Assembly: GCA_903927505.1 (NCBI GenBank)
Contig: CAIYNF010000079.1
Coordinates: 1 to 39,750 of the forward strand
Reading direction: 5' to 3'
From: an uncultured Bacteroidota bacterium
Lineage (GTDB): Bacteria > Bacteroidota > Bacteroidia > UKL13-3
Length of the DNA stretch: 39,750 nucleotides
Shown here: positions 7,884 through 15,751 of the stretch, piece after piece
How positions within the stretch are numbered: position 1 is the stretch's first letter
How the letters are laid out: each line of letters starts with the position of its first letter
Program-made: the position numbers and the translations under genes
The notes under the pieces: generated by a model
What the model saw: the letters and a program-made list of their open reading frames with translations, nothing else
Databases searched by the model: none
What the model was told of the DNA's origin: nothing

Positions 7884-9179
7884 ATGAAAATTATGCAACA
7901 AAAATTTGTTTTCTATTTCATGCTTTGTGTAATGGTTTTTGGTTCGAACCGAAGCCAAGCGCAAGTGCCTGATAAGTTTAGCTACCAAGCAATTTTGCGC
8001 AACCAAACAAATACACTTGTTAGGAATAAACCTATAGGTGCGCGTGCTGTAATTTATAGAGACAACAGCTCAAAAGAAATTTTATTTTCTGAAATGCATC
8101 AGGCGCAAACAGATTCTAATGCCTTGTTAGATTTAGTAATTGGCAATGGACTAAAATTGTCTGGAAGCATTGAAAATATTGATTGGGCAAATGGTCCTTT
8201 TGGCATTAGAATTTTAATTGATTTCAATGGAGGAACAAATTATACCCTTATTCAAGAAACGCCATTTTTAAATGTGCCTGTAGCAAATTATACAAAAAAC
8301 ATGGTACCCAAAGGAGGAAAGCATGGCCAGGTATTGCATTTCTGCAATGGCCAAGCAAGCTGGGAGCCTTGTCCTGTTATTTTGCCTAATGTGCTTACCA
8401 ATGCTGTTATTAGTATTTCAATGGACAAGGGCCTTGCCAATTTAAGTGGTACGGTAGAAAATGATGGTGGTTCATCTATTACAGCGCGCGGTTTTTGTTG
8501 GGGCACATCTGCTAATCCAAGCACCAGTGGTGCTAAAATAATTTGTTCTAGCGGAGCAGGAAGTTTTGCGGGTGAAATAAATGGCTTAAAGGAAAAAACC
8601 ATTTATTATATACGTGCATATGCCAGCAATAGTGCAGGAACTTCTTATGGCAATGAAATAAGCTTGCTTACGCCAGATGCGCCAGCATTAGCTGTAGGAA
8701 AGAGTTACCAAGGCGGCATTATTGCTTATATGCTGGTGCCTGGAGATTCTGGTTACAATGCCAATGTGCCGCATGGTTTAATTTTGGCTACCCAAGATAT
8801 GCCTGGTACACCCAAATGGTGTTATAATCAGGCTTCTGCTACAGCTATTGGAAATACCTTTACAAGAGTTGGTTCCGGTTATTACAATACCGCTGCCATT
8901 TCACTTATTCAAGGCAATAATTTTGATGGTGCTTATGCCGCAAAAGTTTGTTACGATTTAATTTTAAATGGCTACGACGATTGGTTTTTACCCAGTAAAG
9001 ATGAATGGAGAAGGATTGCTTTAAACCGCAACCTTATCAATGGTTTGGGAACAGATTGGTATTGGTCGTCTAGCGAATCTGAAACCACCAAGGCTTGGAT
9101 GGTAGAAATGGGAACAGGCGATACCAATACTTACCAAAAATGGTATCCGCAAAAAGTTAGGGCAGCTCGTAATTTTTAA
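7884..9179 (+). CDS. secreted DUF1566-like domain protein (paralog 2)
   Basis: Protein of 431 residues from ATG 7884, 5 bp after the previous stop; an upstream in-frame TTG at 7848 would overlap paralog 1 and is less likely. The signal peptide ends near GSNRSQAQ. The domains follow the order of paralog 1. The N-terminal beta domain runs from FSYQAILRNQ to FLNVPVANYT, the linker is GGKHGQVLHFCNGQASWEPC, and the FN3-like domain contains ARGFCWGTSANPS and YIRAYASNSAGTSYGNE. The C-terminal DUF1566/Lcl-like domain contains GYDDWFLPSKDEW, YWYWSSSE and KVRAARNF at the very end. It ends exactly where that domain ends and has no sorting tail. Function unknown; the conserved W and R motifs belong to a C-type-lectin-like fold family, so ligand binding is possible. 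Confidence 0.85.
   Translation: MKIMQQKFVFYFMLCVMVFGSNRSQAQVPDKFSYQAILRNQTNTLVRNKPIGARAVIYRDNSSKEILFSEMHQAQTDSNALLDLVIGNGLKLSGSIENIDWANGPFGIRILIDFNGGTNYTLIQETPFLNVPVANYTKNMVPKGGKHGQVLHFCNGQASWEPCPVILPNVLTNAVISISMDKGLANLSGTVENDGGSSITARGFCWGTSANPSTSGAKIICSSGAGSFAGEINGLKEKTIYYIRAYASNSAGTSYGNEISLLTPDAPALAVGKSYQGGIIAYMLVPGDSGYNANVPHGLILATQDMPGTPKWCYNQASATAIGNTFTRVGSGYYNTAAISLIQGNNFDGAYAAKVCYDLILNGYDDWFLPSKDEWRRIALNRNLINGLGTDWYWSSSESETTKAWMVEMGTGDTNTYQKWYPQKVRAARNF
7941..7950. repeat. iterated palindrome GGTTCGAACC, copy 3
   Basis: Exact copy in the signal-peptide region of paralog 2, in the frame GGT TCG AAC C. Confidence 0.7.
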
Positions 9180-9183
9180 TAGG

Positions 9184-10509
9184 ATGAGGCATAAAAATTT
9201 ATACCAAAAGCAAAGTCAACTCCTGCTAAAAATTATTTTATTCTTAGTGGTGTTTACTTGCTTTTCTAATTTGCAGCTTAGCGCGCAAAAAAATGGCTTC
9301 AGCATGCAATTGCTTATACGAAATAGTAAGCAAAATTTATTGCTTGATAAAATGGTGGGCGTGCAGTTTAGTATTTTAAAAGGTGCTGCAAATGGTCCTG
9401 TTGTATACCGTGAGGCGCAATTGGTTCGAACCAACTCACAAGGCATGGCCAATTTAGTAATTGGAAATGGAACGCTTAGTTTAGGTAAATTTGACAGCAT
9501 TGACTGGGGGCGTGAAACTTATTTTATTAAAACAGAAATTGACCCAGCAGGGGCAGCTAATTATACCATTAGTTCTAGCAATAGTATTTACCAAGTACCT
9601 TATGCTATGTATGCTGGAAACGGCCTTCCAGCAGGCGCAAAGCAAGGCAATGTATTGAGTTTTTGTAATGGGATGGCTTCTTGGGAACCGTGTACGCCCA
9701 AATTGCCTAGCCTGCTTACTTTGCAGTTAACAAATATTACTGCCTATGGGGTAAGCAGTGGTGGAAGCCTTATGGAAACAGGCGGAGCAGAAATTATTGC
9801 CCGTGGTATTTGTTATGGTAAAAACACCAATCCTACCTTGATCGACAGCGTGCAGTTAGCACCCAATGGTGGTAATTTATTTTACAACGCACTTAGCAAT
9901 TTAGATACCAATACTACTTATTATGTGCGTGCCTTTGCCACCAATAGTGTAGGTACTGCTTATGGAAATCAGTTTACTTTTAAAACATTAAGTGTTGTTT
10001 CAGATACCAGTTTAAAAATTGGCATGAGCTATCAAGGTGGCGTTATTGCTTACCTATTTAAAGAGGGAGATCCAGGCTACAATAGCCAGATAAGGCATGG
10101 CATAATTGCTCAAACAAGTGATTTACATGTTGCGGCAAAAACAAATTTTAAGTGGAATATTTTTCTCGATTCTTTTACTTATGCCAATCAAATTAGTATA
10201 GGTGGCGCTTTGGCAAATACGCTTCAAATTATTGCCAAACAGCCTTTAGATTCTGCAGCTGATTACGCTGCTAGACTTTGTAATTTAGACAGTACAGGTG
10301 GCTTTAAAGATTGGTTTTTGCCAACAAGAAATGAATTGCAATTAATGTTTGTTGGTAAAAATAAAATAAACGGATTTTCAACTGAAGCCTATTGGAGCAG
10401 CAGTGAGGCGGGTTATTATACTGCCTACGGACTAGATTTTAGAACAGGTAATTGTGATGTGTATTTCAAGAAGTCGAATTTAAAAATTAGAGCAATCAGG
10501 TATTTTTAA
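9184..10509 (+). CDS. secreted DUF1566-like domain protein (paralog 3)
   Basis: Protein of 441 residues starting 4 bp after paralog 2. The signal peptide has a hydrophobic core (IILFLVVFTCF) and a cleavage-like LSAQ. The N-terminal beta domain (GFSMQLLIRNSK to YQVPYAMYAGNG) is closest to that of paralog 1, and the linker GNVLSFCNGMASWEPC follows. The FN3-like domain has ARGICYGKNTNPT and YYVRAFATNSVGTAYGN. The C-terminal DUF1566/Lcl-like domain has GFKDWFLPTRNEL, AYWSSSE and KIRAIRYF. The shared ICYGK/KTPNPT and YQGG(V/I)IAYL(F/L)KEGD signatures suggest that paralogs 1 and 3 are sisters by duplication. No sorting tail. Function unknown. Confidence 0.85.
   Translation: MRHKNLYQKQSQLLLKIILFLVVFTCFSNLQLSAQKNGFSMQLLIRNSKQNLLLDKMVGVQFSILKGAANGPVVYREAQLVRTNSQGMANLVIGNGTLSLGKFDSIDWGRETYFIKTEIDPAGAANYTISSSNSIYQVPYAMYAGNGLPAGAKQGNVLSFCNGMASWEPCTPKLPSLLTLQLTNITAYGVSSGGSLMETGGAEIIARGICYGKNTNPTLIDSVQLAPNGGNLFYNALSNLDTNTTYYVRAFATNSVGTAYGNQFTFKTLSVVSDTSLKIGMSYQGGVIAYLFKEGDPGYNSQIRHGIIAQTSDLHVAAKTNFKWNIFLDSFTYANQISIGGALANTLQIIAKQPLDSAADYAARLCNLDSTGGFKDWFLPTRNELQLMFVGKNKINGFSTEAYWSSSEAGYYTAYGLDFRTGNCDVYFKKSNLKIRAIRYF
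9423..9432. repeat. iterated palindrome GGTTCGAACC, copy 4
   Basis: Exact copy in paralog 3, in the frame G GTT CGA ACC (Val-Arg-Thr), the third possible frame. The palindrome extends to 14 bp, TTGGTTCGAACCAA, at 9421-9434, identical to copy 2. Confidence 0.7.
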
Positions 10510-10527
10510 CTCTTTATAAAAGTAAAA

Positions 10528-11835
10528 ATGAACAATACTATAAAAAGCATTTGTGTAGGGCATAATTGTAAAAAAGCAGGAGCGTTTTTTCTGCTATTTT
10601 TCTTGCTACAGGTAGCAAACTTGTTTGCCCAATCTGGCAATAATTTTGGCTACCAAAGTATGGTGCGCAGGGCAGATGGAACGGCCCTTGAAAAAAACAT
10701 TACAGTAAAAATTAGTTTGTTATTTGGTTCAGAAAATGGAACTGTGCTGTATGCAGAAAAGCACCAAACAGTTACCAATATCAATGGTTCCTATATGATT
10801 GAAGTGGGCTCGGGAATTAAATTGGCTGGGTCTATAGAAGCAATCAATTGGCAATCGTCTAGTATTTTTTTAAGTGCAGAAATTGATACCATTGGCAATG
10901 GAACTTATTCTTTGCTTGAAAGGCACCAAATACTAAGTGTTCCCTACGCAAGCTTTACGCCAAACGGCCTTCCCAATACACCGGGTAAGCATGGAGATGT
11001 TTTAACCGTATGTAATGGAGTTCCACAATGGGGCCCCTGTGCCATTGGTACAGCTGTTCTTGGCACTATTGGCGTTGCTGATGTTGGAAGCACTTTTGCA
11101 AAAGCCGATGGCGAAGTAAGCAGCGATGGCGATGGCTTTGTAATTGAAAGAGGTTTTTGCTGGGACACAGTTCCTGCTCCTACCACTTCAAAATTTAAAT
11201 CGAGTAATGGTGGTGGAGAGGGTAAATTTAATTCTAATATATCTAGCTTGTTGCCAGAAACACGTTATTATTTGCGGGCTTATGCAATAAATGAAACGGG
11301 TACTTCTTATAGCAATGAAATTGTTTTTACTACTAAGGGAGCACCACAAAGAATTGCAGGTGAAAATTACCTTGGTGGTGTAATTGTTTATATGCTAAAA
11401 GCAGGCGACCCTGGATTTGAAGCCAATACACCTCATGGAATTATTGCAGCCAGCAGCGATCAAAGTAGTTCATCAGCATGGGCAGCGGCAAGTTTTAATA
11501 CCTATGTTCAAAACAATGAACTGGGAAAAGGTCGTCAAAATGCGGATCAATTGTTTGCCTTGTTAGGTGATAAAGCCACCGCTGTGGTATTGTGCAGAAA
11601 CTTACGCATCAATGGTTATGATGATTGGTTTTTACCCAATGCAACAGAATTTGAAAAGGTATTTCAATTTTCAAATGGAACGGGCCCAGGCAAGTTTTTA
11701 AATGATGGACCTTATTGGACCTCATGCGAAGACCAAGGCTCTGCGGGAGCTTTGGCTAAAGCTTTTGTTGGAGGACAAGCACAATCATATAATAAATTCC
11801 TTCCTTTTAGCGTGAGGGCAATCCGTTATTTTTAA
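10528..11835 (+). CDS. secreted DUF1566-like domain protein (paralog 4)
   Basis: Protein of 435 residues, 18 bp after paralog 3. The signal peptide (core FFLLFFLLQVANLF) ends at AQ. The N-terminal beta domain runs from FGYQSMVRRADG to LSVPYASFTPNG, and the linker is GKHGDVLTVCNGVPQWGPC. The FN3-like domain has ERGFCWDTVPAPT and YYLRAYAINETGTSYSNE. The DUF1566/Lcl-like domain has GYDDWFLPNATEF, PYWTSCE and SVRAIRYF at the C-terminus. It resembles paralog 2 more than 1 or 3 (ARGFCW/ERGFCW, GKHG linker). It is the most diverged copy: the WSSSE motif has become WTSCE. No sorting tail. Function unknown. Confidence 0.85.
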   Translation: MNNTIKSICVGHNCKKAGAFFLLFFLLQVANLFAQSGNNFGYQSMVRRADGTALEKNITVKISLLFGSENGTVLYAEKHQTVTNINGSYMIEVGSGIKLAGSIEAINWQSSSIFLSAEIDTIGNGTYSLLERHQILSVPYASFTPNGLPNTPGKHGDVLTVCNGVPQWGPCAIGTAVLGTIGVADVGSTFAKADGEVSSDGDGFVIERGFCWDTVPAPTTSKFKSSNGGGEGKFNSNISSLLPETRYYLRAYAINETGTSYSNEIVFTTKGAPQRIAGENYLGGVIVYMLKAGDPGFEANTPHGIIAASSDQSSSSAWAAASFNTYVQNNELGKGRQNADQLFALLGDKATAVVLCRNLRINGYDDWFLPNATEFEKVFQFSNGTGPGKFLNDGPYWTSCEDQGSAGALAKAFVGGQAQSYNKFLPFSVRAIRYF

Positions 11836-11854
11836 TTTTAATAAAACGAAAATT

Positions 11855-12343
11855 ATGAAATCATATACAAGTTTAAAATTGGTAGTATTCTTTTTATTAA
11901 GCATGCCGTTTGCCTTTTTGCAAGCACAACATGCAGTAGTTGCTAGCGGTGGAGATGGAATGGGTGCAGGTGGTAGCTTTACTTTTAGCGTGGGTCAAGT
12001 TTTTTATACTACAGCTACACATGCTACAGGTTCTGTTAGTGCAGGTGTTCAACAAGCCTACGAAGTTTACCTATTAAAAACCAACGAAATTCCAATGCCT
12101 GAGGTTTGGGTGAATGTTTTTCCAAACCCTACCAGTAATTTTATTAGTATTGAATCCATAGAAAATATGGCGGGCAAGCTTAGCTTTACCCTAATAGACA
12201 TGCAAGGCAAGGAGCTGTTAAGCGCCGAACCAATTGGAAAAAGTATTCAAATACAAATGGAGGCTTATGCCGCAGGCACCTATATGCTTAACCTAAGGCA
12301 TCAAAATGGCGCTATAAAAAGCTACAAAATTGTAAAAAGATAG
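11855..12343 (+). CDS. small secreted protein with type IX (type A) C-terminal sorting domain
   Basis: Protein of 162 residues. A signal peptide (VVFFLLSMPFAFLQAQ) is followed by a short glycine-rich segment GGDGMGAGGSFTFSVGQVFY and GSVSAGVQQAYEV, a pattern common in Bacteroidota secreted proteins. Residues from about 85 onward form a type A sorting domain: VNVFPNPTSNFISIE, a central SFTLIDMQGKEL and the terminal GTYMLNLRHQNGAIKSYKIVKR with its basic end. Such domains direct export through the SprA-type channel and attachment or release at the cell surface. It lies 19 bp after paralog 4 and closes the five-gene run, the only member with a sorting tail. That makes it a candidate partner or carrier of the paralogs, which is inference only. 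Confidence 0.88.
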   Translation: MKSYTSLKLVVFFLLSMPFAFLQAQHAVVASGGDGMGAGGSFTFSVGQVFYTTATHATGSVSAGVQQAYEVYLLKTNEIPMPEVWVNVFPNPTSNFISIESIENMAGKLSFTLIDMQGKELLSAEPIGKSIQIQMEAYAAGTYMLNLRHQNGAIKSYKIVKR

Positions 12344-12369
12344 GCTATTAATCTTTAAAATTACTGCTT

Positions 12370-12379
12370 TTGGCGCCAA
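12370..12379. repeat. second palindrome TTGGCGCCAA, copy 3
   Basis: Exact 10-bp palindrome in the intergenic region after the secreted cluster. Confidence 0.55.
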
Positions 12380-12431
12380 CTAGCCCTATGGTAGTTTCCT
12401 TATAATCTGCACTTTAAGTTATTTTTCTTGG

Positions 12432-12439
12432 TATATTTG
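12432..12439 (+). promoter_or_regulatory. -7 element for accD
   Basis: TATATTTG matches TAnnTTTG exactly, 39 bp upstream of the accD ATG. A -33 box is not clear. Confidence 0.55.
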
Positions 12440-12478
12440 TCGGCATGCTTTTATTTCGAACCCCATTATTGAATTGAA

Positions 12479-13342
12479 ATGAGTTGGTATAAACGTGTAA
12501 AAGAAGGAATTACTACCCTTACTTCTGAAAAGAAATCGGTGCCTGATGGTTTGTGGCACAAGTGTAGTAGGTGTAAAAAAACCTTCTTGAATGAAGACCT
12601 ACAAAAGAATTGCTATGTGTGCCCTAATTGCAATTACCATGATAAGGTAGGATCCGACGAATATTTTGAAATTTTATTTGGGTATCAATTTGAAGAATTG
12701 TTTGCGGGTATTATGCCAAGCGATCCACTTCAATTTAAAGATACCAAAGAATACGCCAAACGTTTAAAAGAATCGCAAGAGAAGAGTGGTATGACAGATG
12801 CCATGCGTGTTGCAGTTGGCGAGATTGCTCCTGAAATGAAATTGGTGGTAGCTTGTATGGATTTTGGTTTTATTGGTGGAAGTATGGGTAGTGTGGTTGG
12901 AGAAAAAATATCGCGCGCTATTGATTATGCCAGAGAGAACAGAATTCCATTAATGATTATCTCAAAATCGGGTGGTGCGCGTATGATGGAAGCAGCATTT
13001 TCATTGATGCAAATGGCTAAAACCTCAGCAAAATTAGCCCTTTTGGGTCAGGCCGGCGTGCCTTATATTTCTTTATTAACCGATCCAACTACAGGTGGTG
13101 TTACCGCAAGTTTTGCCATGTTGGGCGATGTAAATATTGCCGAACCAGAAGCATTGATTGGCTTTGCTGGCCCGCGTGTAATTAGAGAAACCATTGGTAA
13201 AGATTTGCCAAAAGGATTCCAAAGTTCTGAGTTTGTTTTGGAGCACGGCTTCCTAGATTTTATTGTAAATAGAAATGATTTAAAAGCCAAATTGAGCGAT
13301 TTACTTCATCTCATGACCAATAAACCAATCGTAAAAAATTAG
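12479..13342 (+). CDS. accD: acetyl-CoA carboxylase carboxyltransferase subunit beta
   Basis: Protein of 287 residues, full length. An N-terminal four-cysteine zinc ribbon (C29, C32, C48, C51) is followed by the crotonase-like carboxyltransferase domain with FGFIGGSMGSVVGEKISRA, SGGARMMEAAFSLMQMAK and LTDPTTGGVTASFA. With AccA it moves the carboxyl group from carboxybiotin to acetyl-CoA, giving malonyl-CoA for fatty acid synthesis in the cytoplasm. It has its own promoter and a strong terminator directly after the stop, so it is probably a single-gene unit; accA is not in the window. Confidence 0.97.
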   Translation: MSWYKRVKEGITTLTSEKKSVPDGLWHKCSRCKKTFLNEDLQKNCYVCPNCNYHDKVGSDEYFEILFGYQFEELFAGIMPSDPLQFKDTKEYAKRLKESQEKSGMTDAMRVAVGEIAPEMKLVVACMDFGFIGGSMGSVVGEKISRAIDYARENRIPLMIISKSGGARMMEAAFSLMQMAKTSAKLALLGQAGVPYISLLTDPTTGGVTASFAMLGDVNIAEPEALIGFAGPRVIRETIGKDLPKGFQSSEFVLEHGFLDFIVNRNDLKAKLSDLLHLMTNKPIVKN

Positions 13343-13361
13343 TAATCTAAAATAGATTTTC

Positions 13362-13400
13362 AAAAAGCTGTTTTGAACCATTTTCAAAACAGCTTTTTTT
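13362..13400 (+). terminator. Rho-independent terminator after accD
   Basis: Perfect 16-bp inverted repeat from AAAAAGCTGTTTTGAA (13362-13377) to its complement at 13383-13398, with a 5-base loop and a run of seven T. It ends where the next gene's upstream region begins, so a GTG start at 13401 for the LUD gene would abut the terminator. Confidence 0.92.
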
Positions 13401-13430
13401 GTGTCGGTCATTTTCCTAAATTGCGTTGGA

Positions 13431-14105
13431 TTGGAACAGCAAACTACATCTAAAGAAAAAATCCTAAAAAAAGTTAGGCAGGCTTTAAATTATAAGTCGA
13501 AAAGCAGCTTTCAGAACATAGATCTGGAAAGCCCAATATTTGTGCGCCCGGAGGGCGAGACCCTCTCTGAAATGTTTGTCAAAAAATTTGTAGATGTATC
13601 TGGTCAGTTTGTGTATTGCGATAACCAATTTGATTGCGTAGACAAATTATTGGATTTGATAGAGCAGCGTAAATGGAAATATATTTTTAGTTGGGAAGAC
13701 CAAATTCAAAATATTTTAGATGATTCTGGCATTTCTTATTACGACAAAAAAGAGCATTTAGATAAAATTCAAGCTTCTATTACAGGTTGCGAAGCGCTTT
13801 TGGCAAGCACTGGAAGTATTTTGGTAAGCAGCTCTCAAAATGCCAGAGCAATGAGTATTTGGCCTCCCGTGCATATAGTTATTGCCAGGCGTTCACAAAT
13901 TGTATTAGACATGAAAGAATCTTTTCAAATCATGCGCAACCGCTATGGCAGAAACATGCCTTCCATGCTTAGTTTTGTTACTGGTCCGAGCCGAACCGCT
14001 GATTTACCTGCTACCGAAATTTCTGAAATACCAGAAACCATTATTGGCGCGCATGGTCCAATGGAATTGATCTTATTTTTAATAGACGACCGTAAACAAG
14101 ATTGA
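13431..14105 (+). CDS. LUD-domain protein (LutC/YkgG family)
   Basis: Protein of about 224 residues if it starts at TTG 13431 (EQQTTSKEKILKKVRQAL). An in-frame GTG at 13401 exists but abuts the terminator, and no ATG is available. LUD features: the N-terminal helix SKEKILKKVRQAL, the central TGCEALLASTGSILVSS, the strand HIVIARRSQIV, and the typical C-terminus PSMLSFVTGPSRTADLP with GAHGPMELILFLI. Members of this family work with iron-sulfur proteins LutA/LutB in L-lactate oxidation, but those genes are absent here, so the role of this stand-alone copy is open. It is followed within 11 bp by the LpxH-type gene, so probably an operon with it. Confidence 0.85.
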   Translation: MEQQTTSKEKILKKVRQALNYKSKSSFQNIDLESPIFVRPEGETLSEMFVKKFVDVSGQFVYCDNQFDCVDKLLDLIEQRKWKYIFSWEDQIQNILDDSGISYYDKKEHLDKIQASITGCEALLASTGSILVSSSQNARAMSIWPPVHIVIARRSQIVLDMKESFQIMRNRYGRNMPSMLSFVTGPSRTADLPATEISEIPETIIGAHGPMELILFLIDDRKQD

Positions 14106-14116
14106 TCATTTAAGCT

Positions 14117-14863
14117 TTGAAAAAAATCTATTTTGCTTCCGATTTTCATTTGGGCATTCCAGATGCCGCTAGCAGTTTTGCACGTGAAAAACGATTGCTA
14201 AAATGGTTGGATCAAATACAGCCAGATTGTGCCGAATTATTTATTCTCGGAGATATTTTTGATTTTTGGTTCGAATACAAATTGGTAGTGCCAAAAGGCT
14301 TTGTGCGTTTGCAAGCAAAGTTTGCCAGCTTTACAGACGCTGGTATTCCTGTAAATTTCTTTCATGGCAACCACGACCTGTGGCAGTTTGGTTATTTTGA
14401 AAAAGAATTAGGGGTGCAAGTGCATGCCAAACCTATAATTAGGCAATTGGGTTCGACCCAATTTTATATTGGTCATGGCGATGGATTAGGTCCCGGACAA
14501 ACCAGGTTTAAATTGATTTTAGGCATATACCGCAATCCATTTTTTCAAAAGTTGTTTGCCTTCTTTCACCCAAGTATTGGTATGGGTTTGGCCAATTGGC
14601 TCAGCCATAGAAGTAAGTTAAAAACCTTTGATGGCAACTTCACTTTTTACGATGAAGGCGAGCACCTCATTCAACATTGCAGAACTTTAATTAAGGATGG
14701 CGATACTTCTTCCTATTATGTTTTTGGTCACCGCCATTTACCCATGGTATATGATTTAAATGCCAATCAAAAATACGTGAACCTGGGCGATTGGATTGGC
14801 TTTAATACCTATGCTGTTTTTGATGGAATAGATTTGAAATTAGAAAAATTTGAAAGCGAATAA
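14117..14863 (+). CDS. lpxH: UDP-2,3-diacylglucosamine diphosphatase (LpxH-like)
   Basis: Protein of 248 residues, a calcineurin-like metallophosphoesterase with every metal-binding block: SDFHLG (D9, H11), GDIFD (45-49), GNHD (84-87), GHGDG (119-123) and GHRH (204-207). Length and the FDFWFEY segment fit LpxH or LpxH2-type enzymes, which hydrolyse UDP-2,3-diacylglucosamine to lipid X at the membrane during lipid A synthesis. The start is TTG at 14117, since no ATG or GTG fits before the DFHLG motif. Other lpx genes are not nearby, so a different phosphoesterase substrate cannot be excluded. It overlaps the next gene by 14 bp. Confidence 0.85.
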   Translation: MKKIYFASDFHLGIPDAASSFAREKRLLKWLDQIQPDCAELFILGDIFDFWFEYKLVVPKGFVRLQAKFASFTDAGIPVNFFHGNHDLWQFGYFEKELGVQVHAKPIIRQLGSTQFYIGHGDGLGPGQTRFKLILGIYRNPFFQKLFAFFHPSIGMGLANWLSHRSKLKTFDGNFTFYDEGEHLIQHCRTLIKDGDTSSYYVFGHRHLPMVYDLNANQKYVNLGDWIGFNTYAVFDGIDLKLEKFESE

Positions 14864-15689
14864 GCACTTTGGTTTTTCTTTTATTGCGCATAGCCTAAAA
14901 ATATGCTTGGGCTTTCTTTTGTTTATTTCATTCACAAGCTTTCAGCCTTCTTGGAAACTTATTGCGCATATAGCTATGCAAGCAAAGGCCATACAAACCG
15001 ACCCAATGGGTAATTTGTATGTAATTAGCAATACCAATCAATTGTACAAATATGATTTGAATGGCAAATTAACTGGTACCTTAAATTATGCTTATTTGGG
15101 GAATATCAATTATGTAGATGCGGGCAATCCAATGGAACTTTATCTTTTTTATAAGGAGATGAATGCTTTGGTGTTTTTAGATAATAATTTGGCCTTTAGG
15201 GGTAAGCTTAATTTAAGTGATATTGGCATTGTACAGGCAACAGCTTTGGCCAGAAGTTATTCCAATGGTTTTTGGGTATTTGATTTGGGCGATTTACAAT
15301 TAAAGAAATACAACAAAGACGGCTCCTTGAGCACTGCAAGCGGCAATATTTTGCAGTTTAGTAAAAGTGAAAACTTTACGCCTAATTTAATTATTGATAA
15401 CGGTTCGCGAGTTTTTGTAAACGACAGTGCAGAGGGTGTTTTGGTGTTTGATGTGTTTGCCAATTATATTAAAACCATACCCATAAAAGGACAAAGTGCA
15501 GTGAAATTTTTAGGCAATGAAATGTATTATGCCCAAAAAAACACATTGCTGAGCTACCGCTTAAACACCATGGAAAAAGATACCATGCCCTTACCTGTAG
15601 GAGATTTTAAGAGTTTTAGCATAGAAAAGGAACGACTTTATCTTTTAAATGCTGAAGGAATCAATATTTACAGCTATTTGGGGCAATAG
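14850..15689 (+). CDS. secreted propeller-like hypothetical protein
   Basis: Protein of 279 residues from TTG 14850, which overlaps the end of the lpxH-like gene by 14 bp (translational coupling likely). A basic start and hydrophobic core (ICLGFLLFISFTSF) form a signal peptide. The mature part shows repeating four-strand blades: AIQTDPMGNLYVISNTNQLYKYDLNG, VFLDNNLAFRGKL, NGFWVFDLGDLQLKKYNKDG, GVLVFDVFANYIKTI and YLLNAEGINIYSYLG. This fits an incomplete or small beta-propeller of the NHL/SMP-30 style. I do not recognise a specific family. No catalytic motif and no type IX sorting tail. Periplasmic or outer-membrane-associated location is inferred. Confidence 0.75.
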   Translation: MKANKHFGFSFIAHSLKICLGFLLFISFTSFQPSWKLIAHIAMQAKAIQTDPMGNLYVISNTNQLYKYDLNGKLTGTLNYAYLGNINYVDAGNPMELYLFYKEMNALVFLDNNLAFRGKLNLSDIGIVQATALARSYSNGFWVFDLGDLQLKKYNKDGSLSTASGNILQFSKSENFTPNLIIDNGSRVFVNDSAEGVLVFDVFANYIKTIPIKGQSAVKFLGNEMYYAQKNTLLSYRLNTMEKDTMPLPVGDFKSFSIEKERLYLLNAEGINIYSYLGQ

Positions 15690-15703
15690 AAACTTAAGTA
15701 TTA

Positions 15704-15733
15704 TTGGAATTTCTTTCCGATGCCCTATCTTTG
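15704..15733 (+). promoter_or_regulatory. promoter of prfA
   Basis: TTG (15704-15706), a 19-bp spacer and TATCTTTG (15726-15733) match the -33/-7 consensus. It decides the prfA start: the longer in-frame ATG at 15704 lies in the promoter, so translation should begin at 15752. Confidence 0.7.
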
Positions 15734-15751
15734 CGCCCTCTCAAAAAGAAC

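Larger units (their letters stand above)
12344..12478. other. intergenic region between the secreted cluster and accD
   Basis: No gene. It holds a perfect TTGGCGCCAA (12370-12379), a weak hairpin AACTAGCC / GGTAGTT (12378-12396) with a poor T tail that may act as an inefficient terminator, and the accD -7 element. A partial relative of the other palindrome (TTCGAACC) is at 12455-12462. Confidence 0.5.

Noticed and set aside
5374-11835. Type IX sorting domains at the C-termini of the four paralogs
   Set aside because: Each of paralogs 2-4 ends in the conserved R-x-x-R-(N/Y)-F of the DUF1566-like domain, and paralog 1 ends in an unrelated region; none has a FPNP-type start or basic tail.
15704-15751. 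Longer prfA start at ATG 15704
   Set aside because: The 16 extra codons overlap the TTG/TATCTTTG promoter pair, and RF1 proteins normally start with MLDKLE-like sequence.
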